Position numbers and translations under genes: made by a program. From Lachnospiraceae bacterium (GTDB lineage: Bacteria; Bacillota; Clostridia; Lachnospirales; Lachnospiraceae): a DNA stretch of 52,967 nucleotides. Below, piece after piece: positions 7,548 to 15,830 of the stretch (its first letter is position 1; every line of letters starts with the position of its first letter). The notes below the pieces were generated by a model. It made no database searches. It saw nothing but the letters and a program-made list of their open reading frames with translations, and had not been told where the DNA came from. The DNA is taken from contig JAILLW010000034.1 in assembly GCA_024692955.1 (NCBI GenBank), forward strand, positions 1 to 52,967, in the 5' to 3' direction.

Positions 7548-8255
7548 TCACGGCCGTTCGCCAAGGAATCTTTCGGCCACATCGATATCCTCCGGTGTCG
7601 TGACCTTGATATTCCGGTAGGAGCCCTCCACCAGTTTCACCGGATGTCCGGAATATGCCTCCAGCACCATGGCGTCATCCGTGATCCGGATACCCTTTTT
7701 CTCATATTCCTCCACCCGGGAAAGAACGGATTCATAAGCTTCCCGAATCAGGGAATACCGGAATACCTGCGGGGTCTGTATCGTCCAGACCAGAGAGCGC
7801 GGCGGTGTACTTTCAACGAAGCCGTCCGCGGATGCGATCTTCACCGTATCCTTGCTCGGCATCCCGACAACGGCCGCGTCATATTCCTTCACCGCCTCAT
7901 AAGAGCGCATCAGGATATCTTCATCAAGCAGGGGTCTTGCTCCGTCATGGATAAAGACATAGTCGCACTCACCGGCTGCCCGGAGTCCGCAGAGAACGGA
8001 ATCCGCCCGCTCGGCTCCTCCCGGGACGATGGAACTGACTTTTTTGAAACCGTACCGGTCAACGATCTCTTCCCTGCAAAAATCAATATCTTCCGCTCCG
8101 GTCACGAGAACGATCCCGTCGATAAAGCTTTCCTCAAAGGTTTTCAAGGAATGATATAAAAGCGGGAACCCTCCGAGCATCATAAACTGCTTCTTCGTCC
8201 CGCTCTTCATCCTGCTGCCGCTTCCCGCGGCAAGAACCACCGCTATTGTTTTCAA
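7548..8255 (-). CDS. ispD: 2-C-methyl-D-erythritol 4-phosphate cytidylyltransferase
   Basis: A 235-residue enzyme of the MEP isoprenoid pathway; it joins CTP and methylerythritol phosphate to give CDP-ME in the cytoplasm. The N-terminal nucleotide-binding motif VVLAAGSGSRM and KKQF, the HDGARPL metal-site motif and the TDD segment (ITDDAMVLE) are all present, and the length is normal. The start is TTG at 8255, with AGGAGGG ten bases upstream; no ATG fits better. It is the last gene of a long minus-strand run, 54 bp after tsaD. Confidence 0.95.
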   Translation of the reverse strand: MKTIAVVLAAGSGSRMKSGTKKQFMMLGGFPLLYHSLKTFEESFIDGIVLVTGAEDIDFCREEIVDRYGFKKVSSIVPGGAERADSVLCGLRAAGECDYVFIHDGARPLLDEDILMRSYEAVKEYDAAVVGMPSKDTVKIASADGFVESTPPRSLVWTIQTPQVFRYSLIREAYESVLSRVEEYEKKGIRITDDAMVLEAYSGHPVKLVEGSYRNIKVTTPEDIDVAERFLGERP

Positions 8256-8309
8256 TCCGGAGTTCCCTCCTTTTTTCGCCCTCTTATCATCCCGGTCATG
8301 CCCGGAAAC

Positions 8310-9338
8310 TCAATTCGTCTCCCCCAGTTTCAGCGCCGGTACCGCGTTCAGATCCCAGCCGTGCCGTACACCGCGCAGATATTCATAATACGCCGCGCAG
8401 CCGATCATGGCGGCATTGTCCGTACAGAGGATCGGAGACGGCCGGTAAAAGCGCACATCCCTTGCGGCACAGGCTTCCTCGAAAGCCGCCCGCAAAGCGG
8501 TATTGGAGGCCACACCCCCTGCGATCGCAAGTTTCTTCTGACCGTACCGGTCAATCGCTTCCATCGTATGGGATACCAGAACATCCACCACTGCCTGCTG
8601 GAAGGAGGCGGCCACATCATTAACCCGGATCTCCCGTCCTGCCATCTTTTCGGAATTCAGATAGTTAAGGACCGCGGATTTCAGTCCGCTGAAAGAAAAA
8701 TCAAAGTCACTGTCCCCGACCTTTGCCCTGGGAAGCTCGATCGCGTAAGGATCGCCCTCTTTCGCCGCCCTGTCGATCTTCGGGCCCCCGGGATATCCGA
8801 GCCCGATGGCACGGGCCACCTTGTCAAAGGCCTCTCCCGCGGCATCATCCCTCGTTCTTCCGAGGATCTCGTAAACTCCGTAGTCCTTTACAAGAGCCAG
8901 ATGGGAATGTCCGCCGGATGCCACCAGTGTCACAAAGGGAGGCTCCAGTTCCGGATATTCGATGTAATTCGCGCTGATATGTCCCTCGATATGATGAACG
9001 CCCACAAGAGGCTTTTTCTTCGCAAAAGCGATAGCCTTGGCCGCGGATACGCCCACAAGCAGGGCTCCCACCAGTCCCGGCCCGTATGTCACCGCGATGA
9101 CATCTATGTCATCCAGGGTGACGGAGGCGTCAGAAAGAGCCTTGTCGATCACCTGACAGATCTTTTCGATGTGTTTGCGGGAAGCGATCTCGGGGACCAC
9201 CCCTCCATAGAGTGTATGAAGATCGATCTGTGAATAGATCACATTGGACAGGATCTCCCTCCCGTTTTTCATCACTGCCGCGGCGGTCTCGTCGCAGGAG
9301 GTCTCAACTGCCAGAATCCTGAGTTCAGTCTTCTCCAT
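8310..9338 (-). CDS. tsaD: tRNA N6-adenosine threonylcarbamoyltransferase TsaD
   Basis: A 342-residue ASKHA-fold protein that, with TsaB and TsaE, transfers threonylcarbamoyl to A37 of ANN-decoding tRNAs. The ATG at 9338 gives the standard N-terminus [15 protein letters not shown]. The metal-binding HHIEGH, the SGGHSHL loop and the DNAAMIG C-terminal motif are seen. An upstream in-frame extension to 9446 is not family-like and overlaps the preceding gene by over 100 bp, so I rejected it. With the chosen start the overlap is 14 bp. tsaB and tsaE lie three to five genes upstream in the same run. Confidence 0.95.
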   Translation of the reverse strand: MEKTELRILAVETSCDETAAAVMKNGREILSNVIYSQIDLHTLYGGVVPEIASRKHIEKICQVIDKALSDASVTLDDIDVIAVTYGPGLVGALLVGVSAAKAIAFAKKKPLVGVHHIEGHISANYIEYPELEPPFVTLVASGGHSHLALVKDYGVYEILGRTRDDAAGEAFDKVARAIGLGYPGGPKIDRAAKEGDPYAIELPRAKVGDSDFDFSFSGLKSAVLNYLNSEKMAGREIRVNDVAASFQQAVVDVLVSHTMEAIDRYGQKKLAIAGGVASNTALRAAFEEACAARDVRFYRPSPILCTDNAAMIGCAAYYEYLRGVRHGWDLNAVPALKLGETN

Positions 9339-9933
9339 CGTCATTACCGCCTTCTTCCTCATTTCCGGCCACCGCCCAGCCGTAGATCTTCCAATGCTTG
9401 TTCTCATCCTTCCGGAGCACGAAGGTCTCCTTGGCCAGCCCCACATTGCGTTCCTGCTTTACCGTAAACGCGATATTAAGGCGTGCCCAGCTTCTACCGT
9501 CCTGGTCGAAATAGAATACGTCCGCGCTGGAAGAGGTGGCGTAACTGCTGATCACGATCCCGGATTCCTTATAGAGAAGGATCTCCGAGCGCAGATTGTT
9601 GATATACTGATCGGAGGGGGTATTCGCGACAAGTTCCGCGTCATAAAGCTGCTGGAGTTTCAGCGCCAGCGATACGAATTCCTCATCCGAATAATCCTCC
9701 GTATAGAAAGCCGTGGTGATATCCGCGTAGTACTTTGCCACTTCCTTCGGGGTCGGCGGGTAATCATTGGAAAGATCGCGCGCCAAAAGCTCCCGGACCA
9801 CGCTCGGCTTTGTCGTCTCGGGCTCGGGTTCTTTCGGTTTTCTGATATTGGCGATGTAGTAATAGTATCCCAGAACGATCAGGATCAATACCGCACCGAT
9901 GATGATGAATTTAAGGTTTTTCTTCATCTTCAT
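9325..9933 (-). CDS. Membrane-anchored hypothetical protein (DUF6715-like)
   Basis: A 202-residue protein with one N-terminal membrane segment ([20 protein letters not shown]), a Pro/Glu-rich linker and an extracytoplasmic domain of about 150 residues ending in a very acidic tail ([12 protein letters not shown]). The sequence resembles small Lachnospiraceae proteins annotated as DUF6715; function unknown. I prefer the ATG at 9933 over a TTG at 9945. It overlaps the 3' end of rnz by 23 bp and the 5' end of tsaD by 14 bp, so it is firmly part of this operon. Confidence 0.75.
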   Translation of the reverse strand: MKMKKNLKFIIIGAVLILIVLGYYYYIANIRKPKEPEPETTKPSVVRELLARDLSNDYPPTPKEVAKYYADITTAFYTEDYSDEEFVSLALKLQQLYDAELVANTPSDQYINNLRSEILLYKESGIVISSYATSSSADVFYFDQDGRSWARLNIAFTVKQERNVGLAKETFVLRKDENKHWKIYGWAVAGNEEEGGNDDGED

Positions 9934-10843
9934 CCCCGTCGTCAAACTTCAGTTCTATGGAATAGCCGTCTTTGCACACCTTAGCTGCGGGAAAGACGCT
10001 CTTCGCGACACTCTCGTATTCCTTCGGATAATTCAGGGAAGGACTGTAATGCGTAAGCCAGAGACGCTTCACATTCGCGATCTTCGCGAGATTCGCCGCC
10101 TCATAAAAGGTCATATGCTTCTTGTCCTTCGCCTTATGATACTGCTCCGGGTCTCCGTACATGCCCTCGCAGATGAAAAGATCCGCCTCCTTCGCGTTTT
10201 CCGCGATCTGCTCGGTGGGCCTCGAATCCGTGACGTAGGTCACTTTGAGCCCCCGCCGTTCCTTCCCGAGTACCATGTCGGGAGTATAGACCTTTCCGTC
10301 CACCTCCACGCTTTGCCCGTGCTGCAGAAGATTCCAGTAACGGACCTCAAGCCCCAGTGCCTTTGCGGCTTCCACGTCGAATTTTCCGTTCCGGTCAATC
10401 TCGATCGTATAGCCGTAACAGATCACATTGTGGTTGACCCGGAATGCTTTGATCCGGTATCCGTCCATGCGGATGACCTGTTCGCGTTCGCTGAGTTCAA
10501 AGCAGTCCACCGGAAAAGGAAGTTCGGGAGCGATGATCCTTAAGGATGCCACCACTCTGGACAGTCCCTTCGGGCCGATGATGAGCAGCGGCTCCGTCCG
10601 TTCCGCGTTGCCCATGCTGAGCAGAAGCCCCGGAAGTCCACTGATATGATCCGCGTGAAAATGCGTAATACAAAGGACATCGATCGGATTGACCGACCAG
10701 CCCTTTTTCGCGATCGCGATCTGCGTACCCTCACCGCAGTCAATGAGAATACTGCTTCCGTTGTATCTGGCCATCATCGAGGTCAGATGCCGGTACGGAA
10801 GCGGCATCATCCCTCCCGTGCCAAGCAGACAGATATCAAGCAT
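9911..10843 (-). CDS. rnz: Ribonuclease Z
   Basis: A 310-residue metallo-beta-lactamase-fold nuclease that trims the 3' trailer of tRNA precursors, relevant where CCA is not encoded, as for the tRNA-Thr here. The zinc motif THFHADHISGLPG is intact, as are the N-terminal LGTGG and the later VTDSRPT with Asp. Length is normal. The acidic C-terminal tail ([10 protein letters not shown]) overlaps the next gene. It sits in the tRNA-modification operon with tsaD, tsaB and tsaE, which is consistent with its role. Confidence 0.93.
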   Translation of the reverse strand: MLDICLLGTGGMMPLPYRHLTSMMARYNGSSILIDCGEGTQIAIAKKGWSVNPIDVLCITHFHADHISGLPGLLLSMGNAERTEPLLIIGPKGLSRVVASLRIIAPELPFPVDCFELSEREQVIRMDGYRIKAFRVNHNVICYGYTIEIDRNGKFDVEAAKALGLEVRYWNLLQHGQSVEVDGKVYTPDMVLGKERRGLKVTYVTDSRPTEQIAENAKEADLFICEGMYGDPEQYHKAKDKKHMTFYEAANLAKIANVKRLWLTHYSPSLNYPKEYESVAKSVFPAAKVCKDGYSIELKFDDGDEDEEKP

Positions 10844-10856
10844 TTATCACTCCATC

Positions 10857-11354
10857 TCAGATGCGCCGCCACATAATGAGCGCATCCTCCTCCGGTTTTT
10901 CATAAAAATGCGGCCGCCGGCCTTCCTCCCGGAAGCCGAAGCTCTCATAAAGCCCTATCGCGGCTTCGTTTGAGGGCCGGACTTCAAGAGTCACGTTCCG
11001 GATCCCCATGCCCTCGCTCAGTTTGAGCGCCTCGGTCAACAGGCGTTTGGCAAGTCCCGTCCTCCGGTAGTCCGGGTGAACCGCCACGTTCGTGATCTCC
11101 GCCTCCCCGGAAAGCTCCCTGAGCCCCAGGATCGCAATGATCCTGTCACCGGCGTACGGATCTTTCGGATCCCGGCCGGGGTCTTCGGGGTCACAGTTGC
11201 CTTCCGCCCTTTCCGCCGCAACAAAATAGTGAGCGTAAGGTGCCTTTACCATCTCAAGAAAGTCCGCACTCTTCCATGGCATGCTGAAGACCATGCTCTC
11301 CAGTTCGGAAGCCTGATCCACATCGGATTCTTCCATCGGCCTCACCCGGATCAA
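10857..11354 (-). CDS. rimI: Ribosomal protein bS18-alanine N-acetyltransferase
   Basis: A 165-residue GNAT enzyme. RimI acetylates the N-terminal Ala of ribosomal protein S18 and is commonly linked to tsaB and tsaD. The acetyl-CoA loop is RRTGLAKRLL, followed by LEVRPSNEAAIGLYESFGF, the RimI signature. The TTG start at 11354 overlaps the TGA of tsaB (TTGA) and has AAGGGAG seven bases upstream. An unusual charged insert (residues about 54-70, CDPEDPGRDPKDPYAG) is present in a surface loop between strands and is not typical for the family. Confidence 0.92.
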   Translation of the reverse strand: MIRVRPMEESDVDQASELESMVFSMPWKSADFLEMVKAPYAHYFVAAERAEGNCDPEDPGRDPKDPYAGDRIIAILGLRELSGEAEITNVAVHPDYRRTGLAKRLLTEALKLSEGMGIRNVTLEVRPSNEAAIGLYESFGFREEGRRPHFYEKPEEDALIMWRRI

Positions 11355-12103
11355 TAGGCTGCTCCCTTCTGACGGATCCCCTCATTCTTTTCTCTCTCCG
11401 CCTGGGAAAGCCTTAAATACTCCGGCGCGTGGTCAAAACAGCTGACCGTTTTCCCTTCCCTGTAATACTTTATGGCAAGCGGGGCAAAAGCCGCGGCCCG
11501 CTGCCGGTTCATATGGGAAGGCGCATAGGAATGGCTGACCCTGAGGTTCGTATCGAGATACTCCCGGAATACCGGGACTCCGTCTCCGAGGAAAAGGATC
11601 CGGTCCGTTTCGGAAAACCTTCCGTTAAGCTCCGCCGTCAGCTCCCCGATCCCGATGGCACACTGTTCCTTAAGTTCTTCCCATTCCCGGAAGTTCAGAA
11701 GATCCTCCGTTTTTGACATGCAGCGATATAACGCCGTATAAACCTGGGATCTTCTCGCATCCATGATCGGGCAGATGATCTCATCCGAGCCGAAAGCATT
11801 GCAGGCAAGCCCCAGAAGGGTCGGGATCTCAATAATGGGGATATTGAGCGCCTGGGCAAGGCCCTTTGCCGCGGCAGACCCGATCCGGAGCCCCGTAAAG
11901 GAACCCGGGCCTTTGCTTACAGCCACCGCATCCAGAGTCTCCGGATCAAGCTCCGTCATCCTTAAGATCTCGTCGATCATCGGAAGGAGCGTCTGGGAAT
12001 GTGTCTTTTTGTAATTTACATTGTATTCCGCGATCAGCCGGTCATCCTCCGTGACGGCCACGGAAGCCGTAAGACCGGAACTGTCAATGGACAGCAGTCT
12101 CAT
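11351..12103 (-). CDS. tsaB: tRNA threonylcarbamoyl-adenosine biosynthesis protein TsaB
   Basis: A 250-residue ASKHA-fold partner of TsaD, needed for t6A formation. It has the N-terminal LLSIDSSG and the hallmark KGPGSFTGLRIG motif. The ATG at 12103 overlaps the TGA of tsaE (ATGA) and has GGTGGAG upstream; a longer frame to 12214 lies within tsaE and is not family-like. Its stop overlaps the start of rimI. The tight chain tsaE-tsaB-rimI is the standard Firmicutes order. Confidence 0.94.
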   Translation of the reverse strand: MRLLSIDSSGLTASVAVTEDDRLIAEYNVNYKKTHSQTLLPMIDEILRMTELDPETLDAVAVSKGPGSFTGLRIGSAAAKGLAQALNIPIIEIPTLLGLACNAFGSDEIICPIMDARRSQVYTALYRCMSKTEDLLNFREWEELKEQCAIGIGELTAELNGRFSETDRILFLGDGVPVFREYLDTNLRVSHSYAPSHMNRQRAAAFAPLAIKYYREGKTVSCFDHAPEYLRLSQAEREKNEGIRQKGAAY

Positions 12104-12528
12104 AATGAAGGCTCCACCTCGATTCTCCGGTAGTCCGCTCCTTTTTCCGGATCCTTCCGGATTATGATCCGGATCGTTCCGGGCGGCAGAAGTTCTTCCA
12201 CGAGATCCGCCCATTCGACGAGCGATACCCCGTCCCCCGATACATATTCCTCAAAGCCGATCTCTTCCGCCTCGGAAGGATCCCCCAGCCGGTATACATC
12301 AAAATGATAAAGAGGCAGTCTCCCGTCCTCATAAACCTGCAGGAGTGTAAAAGTCGGGGAATTCACGATTTCCCTGATCCCGAGCCCTTCGGCAAATCCC
12401 TGTGCGAACACCGTTTTTCCGGTCCCCAGATCCCCGTAAAGCGCGTAGACCTCACCGCTTTTTGCCTTTTCCCCGAGATCTCTTCCGAAATCAAAGGTCA
12501 TTTCCCGGTTTTCGGATTCAAAGACCAT
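12100..12528 (-). CDS. tsaE: tRNA threonylcarbamoyladenosine biosynthesis ATPase TsaE
   Basis: A 142-residue P-loop ATPase of the t6A complex. Walker A is GDLGTGKTVFAQGFA; NSPTFTLLQVYE and YHFDVYRLGDP are the typical family motifs; the Glu-Trp near VEWAD is also present. I chose the ATG at 12528, two bases after the preceding TAG and with AGGGTGG upstream, instead of the GTG at 12537. It is co-transcribed with tsaB through a 4-bp overlap. Confidence 0.94.
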   Translation of the reverse strand: MVFESENREMTFDFGRDLGEKAKSGEVYALYGDLGTGKTVFAQGFAEGLGIREIVNSPTFTLLQVYEDGRLPLYHFDVYRLGDPSEAEEIGFEEYVSGDGVSLVEWADLVEELLPPGTIRIIIRKDPEKGADYRRIEVEPSL

Positions 12529-12530
12529 AT

Positions 12531-13013
12531 CTACCACCCTCTGATCTTTACGGATGACGGATTCATATGAGTGCTCACCGCCTGAATGAATGCCGCCTTT
12601 TTCTCCCCGAGATCCTTTTTCGGAAAGATCGAGGCATTGACCTTTGAGGTATAGATCACAATGCTTCCGGGGGTCGATACCGCCTTGACCATCCCGTCCC
12701 AGGGGATCGTTTCCGAAAGCTCCTTCTGGGTCACCGTGATTCCTTCGTCATTTACCAGATAGTGGAACGGCTCCTTAAATGCCGGATTGTTCAGATACTG
12801 CTGTGTTGAGCGCAGGAACAGCGCCCCGGGAAGATAGAGGATGATGATCAGTCCCGCGATCAGGTAAAGCGGCGATCCTTTCATCACAAAGGCCACGATG
12901 AGGAAGATCCCCACCATGGTTCCGAGGATCCCCGAGAATCCCGTGTAGGTATGATACAGCATATAGTCATAGAGCGCGTTTTTCGTCATGCGTACATCAA
13001 ATTCCAGTTCCAT
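12531..13013 (-). CDS. YcxB-like membrane protein
   Basis: A 160-residue protein with two transmembrane segments (residues about 28-45 and 48-66), then a C-terminal soluble domain containing FHYLVNDEGITVTQ, IPWDGMVKAV and IYTSKVNASIFPKK, the pattern of the YcxB-like domain. Function of the family is unknown. It starts one base after the TGA of the DUF975-like gene and ends two bases before tsaE, so it is in the same transcript. Confidence 0.75.
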   Translation of the reverse strand: MELEFDVRMTKNALYDYMLYHTYTGFSGILGTMVGIFLIVAFVMKGSPLYLIAGLIIILYLPGALFLRSTQQYLNNPAFKEPFHYLVNDEGITVTQKELSETIPWDGMVKAVSTPGSIVIYTSKVNASIFPKKDLGEKKAAFIQAVSTHMNPSSVKIRGW

Positions 13014-13874
13014 TCAGTCACTCCCTGACGGATGTTTTCCGCCGCGCAAAAGGTCAATATAGAAGTTCGCCGAAGCCGCCTTGTAATAAGGGAATACCCA
13101 GATCACCGCCAAAAAGGTGCAGTACATCATGCAAAGCAGGAACCAGGGCGCAAAGGTGAGCACCAGAAACGCGAATCTTAACCAGTGCCCCGTCATTACC
13201 CGGAAATTTCCCATAAAGATCTCGATCACGGAACGGTCGGAATAATCGGAAGCCAGATACAGAATCTGTGAAAAAAGGATCCCGACCAGGACGCATCCTC
13301 CCACGGCAAAGATCCCGCTGTAGGTAATGGCACGCGAATAAGGCGTAAAACGCGAGGTAAAGTCCTCCACAAAAGCCTGATCCATCCCCATCATGCCCGC
13401 TGTCATCATCTGACGGTAGAATTCATCCAGAAAAGCCTGATCAGTGTACATCACGATGATCATCCGGTTGATCGCGATGACAACCGGAATGAAGAAGACC
13501 GAAAGCAAAACGGAGGGTGCCGCCGCGAGAGCGATTATCCGGAAAAAGCCCTCTCTGAAGCCCGCAAAAAGGTCCGTCACCGTAGCTTCCTGCCGGCAGG
13601 CGAGCTTAAGATACAGCTGATTCTGTCCGTAAAGGAATACCGCGATATAGAGAAACGAAAGGATCAGAATAACGAATTCGGCAACATAGCCTATAAGAAG
13701 ATTCCCGTTGCCCATCACCAGTGCTTCCACCAGCACAAGTCCGGCAAAATACAGTACAAACACGGGGATCATGCAGACCATCTGCAATAAGAAGGCACCG
13801 ATAACGGTGCCTAATCTTCCGAATAACTGACCTCGGGCGATCCGCTTTAAACTGCCCGGCGATAAATAATCCAT
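13014..13874 (-). CDS. DUF975-like integral membrane protein
   Basis: A 286-residue polytopic membrane protein with about six hydrophobic segments, including GAFLLQMVCMIPVFVLYFAG and LVLTFAPWFLLCMMYCTFLA. The layout (short basic N-terminus, ATVTDLFAGF loop after TM2, conserved end with YYKAASANFY) fits the DUF975 group of Firmicutes proteins of unknown role. The ATG at 13874 has GGAGAAG at good spacing. A TTG at 13895 would overlap the preceding TGA but has no ribosome site. Placed between a putative metalloprotease and a YcxB-like gene. Confidence 0.72.
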   Translation of the reverse strand: MDYLSPGSLKRIARGQLFGRLGTVIGAFLLQMVCMIPVFVLYFAGLVLVEALVMGNGNLLIGYVAEFVILILSFLYIAVFLYGQNQLYLKLACRQEATVTDLFAGFREGFFRIIALAAAPSVLLSVFFIPVVIAINRMIIVMYTDQAFLDEFYRQMMTAGMMGMDQAFVEDFTSRFTPYSRAITYSGIFAVGGCVLVGILFSQILYLASDYSDRSVIEIFMGNFRVMTGHWLRFAFLVLTFAPWFLLCMMYCTFLAVIWVFPYYKAASANFYIDLLRGGKHPSGSD

Positions 13875-13891
13875 AAGACTTCTCCGCAGCC

Positions 13892-14461
13892 TCAAACTGC
13901 CATATCAAAATTCCGGCCGCGCACTGCATCCGCTTCCGCACTCTTGCGGTTCTTCGAAAACTTATCATTCGGATAGCGGATCTTGGTAGCCGTTTCGCCG
14001 CCGGCCACATAGGAACGGCCGCATTCGGGACAGATCGCCATCTTGATCGAAACGGAAGCCTGTAAGACCTTTCCGTCTTTCTGCGCGGCTTTCTTGTATG
14101 CGTTGGACACATGCTCCTGCTCGTGTGCGCGCACTCTGGTAGCCGCCGCCTCCGGCGAAATGTGCTGTGCCGACTTAAAGGAGACCATCTCATCGGAGCC
14201 GTCCTGATATTTCCGCTCCTTACAGGTCTCGCACTCGGCAGGGGAAGATTTTCTGCCCGGTTTTACCTTATCGGACTCACCGGGATTGACGACGGGCTTT
14301 TTCTCCGCGGCATCGACACCGCCCGGTCTTCCCTGGTTTTGGGACGCACCAATGGCACCCGCCGCGTTCTCTTCGGCGCCGGGCTGCTGCATTCCGGGTG
14401 TGATACCGCTTCCCTGCATCAGCGGTGTATACAGATATGATCCGATCCCGCCTATCGTCAT
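13892..14461 (-). CDS. Putative zinc metalloprotease (SprA-related family)
   Basis: A 189-residue protein. A low-complexity Gly/Ala/Pro-rich N-terminal half leads into a conserved C-terminal half with CETCKERKYQDGSDEMVSFK, AATRVRAHEQEHV (a HExxH-type zinc site) and CPECGRSYVAGG. This arrangement is that of the short proteins annotated as putative metalloprotease CJM1_0395 or SprA-related. No signal peptide is seen. Start supported by GAAAGGA upstream. It heads the minus-strand transcript that runs to ispD, since a terminator precedes it. Confidence 0.75.
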   Translation of the reverse strand: MTIGGIGSYLYTPLMQGSGITPGMQQPGAEENAAGAIGASQNQGRPGGVDAAEKKPVVNPGESDKVKPGRKSSPAECETCKERKYQDGSDEMVSFKSAQHISPEAAATRVRAHEQEHVSNAYKKAAQKDGKVLQASVSIKMAICPECGRSYVAGGETATKIRYPNDKFSKNRKSAEADAVRGRNFDMAV

Positions 14462-14488
14462 GGACAGATTCCTTTCTCTCCGTACCGA

Positions 14489-14524
14489 TCAAAAAACTCT
14501 GACTAAAGCTATTTAGTCAGAGTT
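14489..14524 (-). terminator. Terminator upstream of the metalloprotease-ispD operon
   Basis: A near-perfect 13-bp inverted repeat AACTCTGACTAAA/TTTAGTCAGAGTT with a 4-base loop (14495-14524) is followed on the minus strand by TTTT. It separates prfB transcription from the next operon. Confidence 0.75.
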
Positions 14525-14605
14525 ATCATAACATATTTTTCAGCGCTTTACAAGACGCGTCAGCTGCCGGAAACCGGGCCGCGGATTCCGCCCAGAAGAA
14601 TGTTC

Positions 14606-14643
14606 AAAATGAACCTCTGACCCCGTCCCCGGGGGTCAAAAAA
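14606..14643 (-). repeat. REP-like repeat, copy 1
   Basis: Contains ACCCCGTCCCCGGGGGT flanked by TGAAC and AAAATG. One of six related copies in the window (others at 25463, 25514, 29345, 31340, 31471). It lies just beyond prfB and touches its terminator. Confidence 0.75.
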
Positions 14644-14667
14644 CCGCAGGACTATGTGCCCTGCGGT
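14638..14667 (-). terminator. Terminator of prfB
   Basis: ACCGCAGG/CCTGCGGT hairpin (14643-14667) followed on the minus strand by TTTTTT. The stem includes the last codons and the TAG of prfB. Confidence 0.8.
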
Positions 14668-15767
14668 GTATTTGACCATTTCAGATATTCATTGATGAAA
14701 AGATCGAGGGAACCGTCAAGGACCGCGTCCACATTTCCCGTTTCGGCGTTGGTCCTGAGGTCCTTGACCAGCTTGTAGGGCTGAAGAACATAGGATCTTA
14801 TCTGATTGCCCCAGCCGATCTCCTTCACTTCCCCGCGGATGTCGGAGAGTTTTTCCGCGTTGGCTTCCTGCTTAAGCAGCAGGAGCTTGGCTTTCAGCAT
14901 CTGCATCGCCTTGTTCTTGTTCTGCAGCTGGGATCTCTCGTTCTGGCACTGCACCACGATTCCCGTGGGAAGATGGGTGATCCGGATCGCGGAGGAGGTC
15001 TTGTTGATGTGCTGTCCGCCCGCGCCGGAGCTCCGGTAGGTATCGATCCTCAGGTCGTCATCATTGATATCGATGTCGATGTCCTCTTCGATGTCCGGCA
15101 TCACATCCAGCGATACAAAGGAGGTCTGCCTCTTGCCCTGAGCGTTAAAGGGCGAGATCCGTACCAGACGGTGCACTCCTTTTTCCGCTTTCAGATAGCC
15201 GTAGGCATTCGTTCCGTTTACCTGGAAGGTGACCGATTTGATCCCGGCCTCATCGCCGTCGAGGAAATCCAGTACCTCCACGGAATAGCCCTTCTTCTCG
15301 GCCCACCTCGTGTACATGCGGTAAAGCATCTGCGCCCAGTCGCAGCTCTCCGTTCCGCCCGCGCCGGCATTCAGCTTCAGGATCGCGTTATCCTTGTCAT
15401 ATTCCCCGGAAAGGAGGGTCCCGATCCGGATCTCATCAAGTTTTTCCTTGAATTCCTCGAACTCGGCCACGATCTCGTCCGCCATGGACTCGTCGTTTTC
15501 CTCTTCCGCCATGGCGATCAGCGTACCGAGGTCCTCAAACTGACTCTCGAGGGCGTTGATCGTCTTCTGCGCATCTTCGAGATCTTTCAGCTCCTTCATC
15601 TTCTTATTCGAAGTATCCGGATCATCCCAGAATCCGGGCGCTTCCATCTCCATATGGAGCTCCTCGATCCTCTTTTCCTTATTGTCCAGATCAAGGGAAG
15701 CCCTTACTTCCGCAAGCGGCTCCTTATAGGCGGAGAGCTCGTTTTTTACATTATCCAGAATTACCAT
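14652..15767 (-). CDS. prfB: Peptide chain release factor 2
   Basis: A 371-residue RF2. It has the peptidyl-transferase GGQ motif (SSGAGGQHINKTSS) and the stop-reading SPF motif (VRISPFNAQGKRQ). In many bacteria prfB needs a programmed +1 frameshift at CTT-TGA near codon 26. Here the equivalent place reads GCT TCC CTT GAT CTG, a continuous frame with no in-frame TGA, so this gene lacks that autoregulation. Start ATG at 15767. It follows secA on the same strand, a common pairing, and ends in a strong terminator. Confidence 0.95.
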   Translation of the reverse strand: MVILDNVKNELSAYKEPLAEVRASLDLDNKEKRIEELHMEMEAPGFWDDPDTSNKKMKELKDLEDAQKTINALESQFEDLGTLIAMAEEENDESMADEIVAEFEEFKEKLDEIRIGTLLSGEYDKDNAILKLNAGAGGTESCDWAQMLYRMYTRWAEKKGYSVEVLDFLDGDEAGIKSVTFQVNGTNAYGYLKAEKGVHRLVRISPFNAQGKRQTSFVSLDVMPDIEEDIDIDINDDDLRIDTYRSSGAGGQHINKTSSAIRITHLPTGIVVQCQNERSQLQNKNKAMQMLKAKLLLLKQEANAEKLSDIRGEVKEIGWGNQIRSYVLQPYKLVKDLRTNAETGNVDAVLDGSLDLFINEYLKWSNTPQGT

Positions 15768-15830
15768 GTATCTTACCTGTCGTATCCTGTCTGCAGGATC
15801 CGCGTCCGTTTTTCACGGAGCACGGGCTCC

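Noticed and set aside
7279-7551. 90-codon minus-strand frame
   Set aside because: It reads straight through tRNA-Thr; not a protein gene.
8298-9233. 311-codon plus-strand frame opposite tsaD
   Set aside because: Antisense to a certain essential gene, no motif.
9339-9446. Longer TsaD N-terminus
   Set aside because: The extension is basic, unlike the family, and would overlap the previous gene by over 100 bp.
15680-15720. Programmed frameshift in prfB
   Set aside because: The expected CTTTGA is absent; the frame is continuous.
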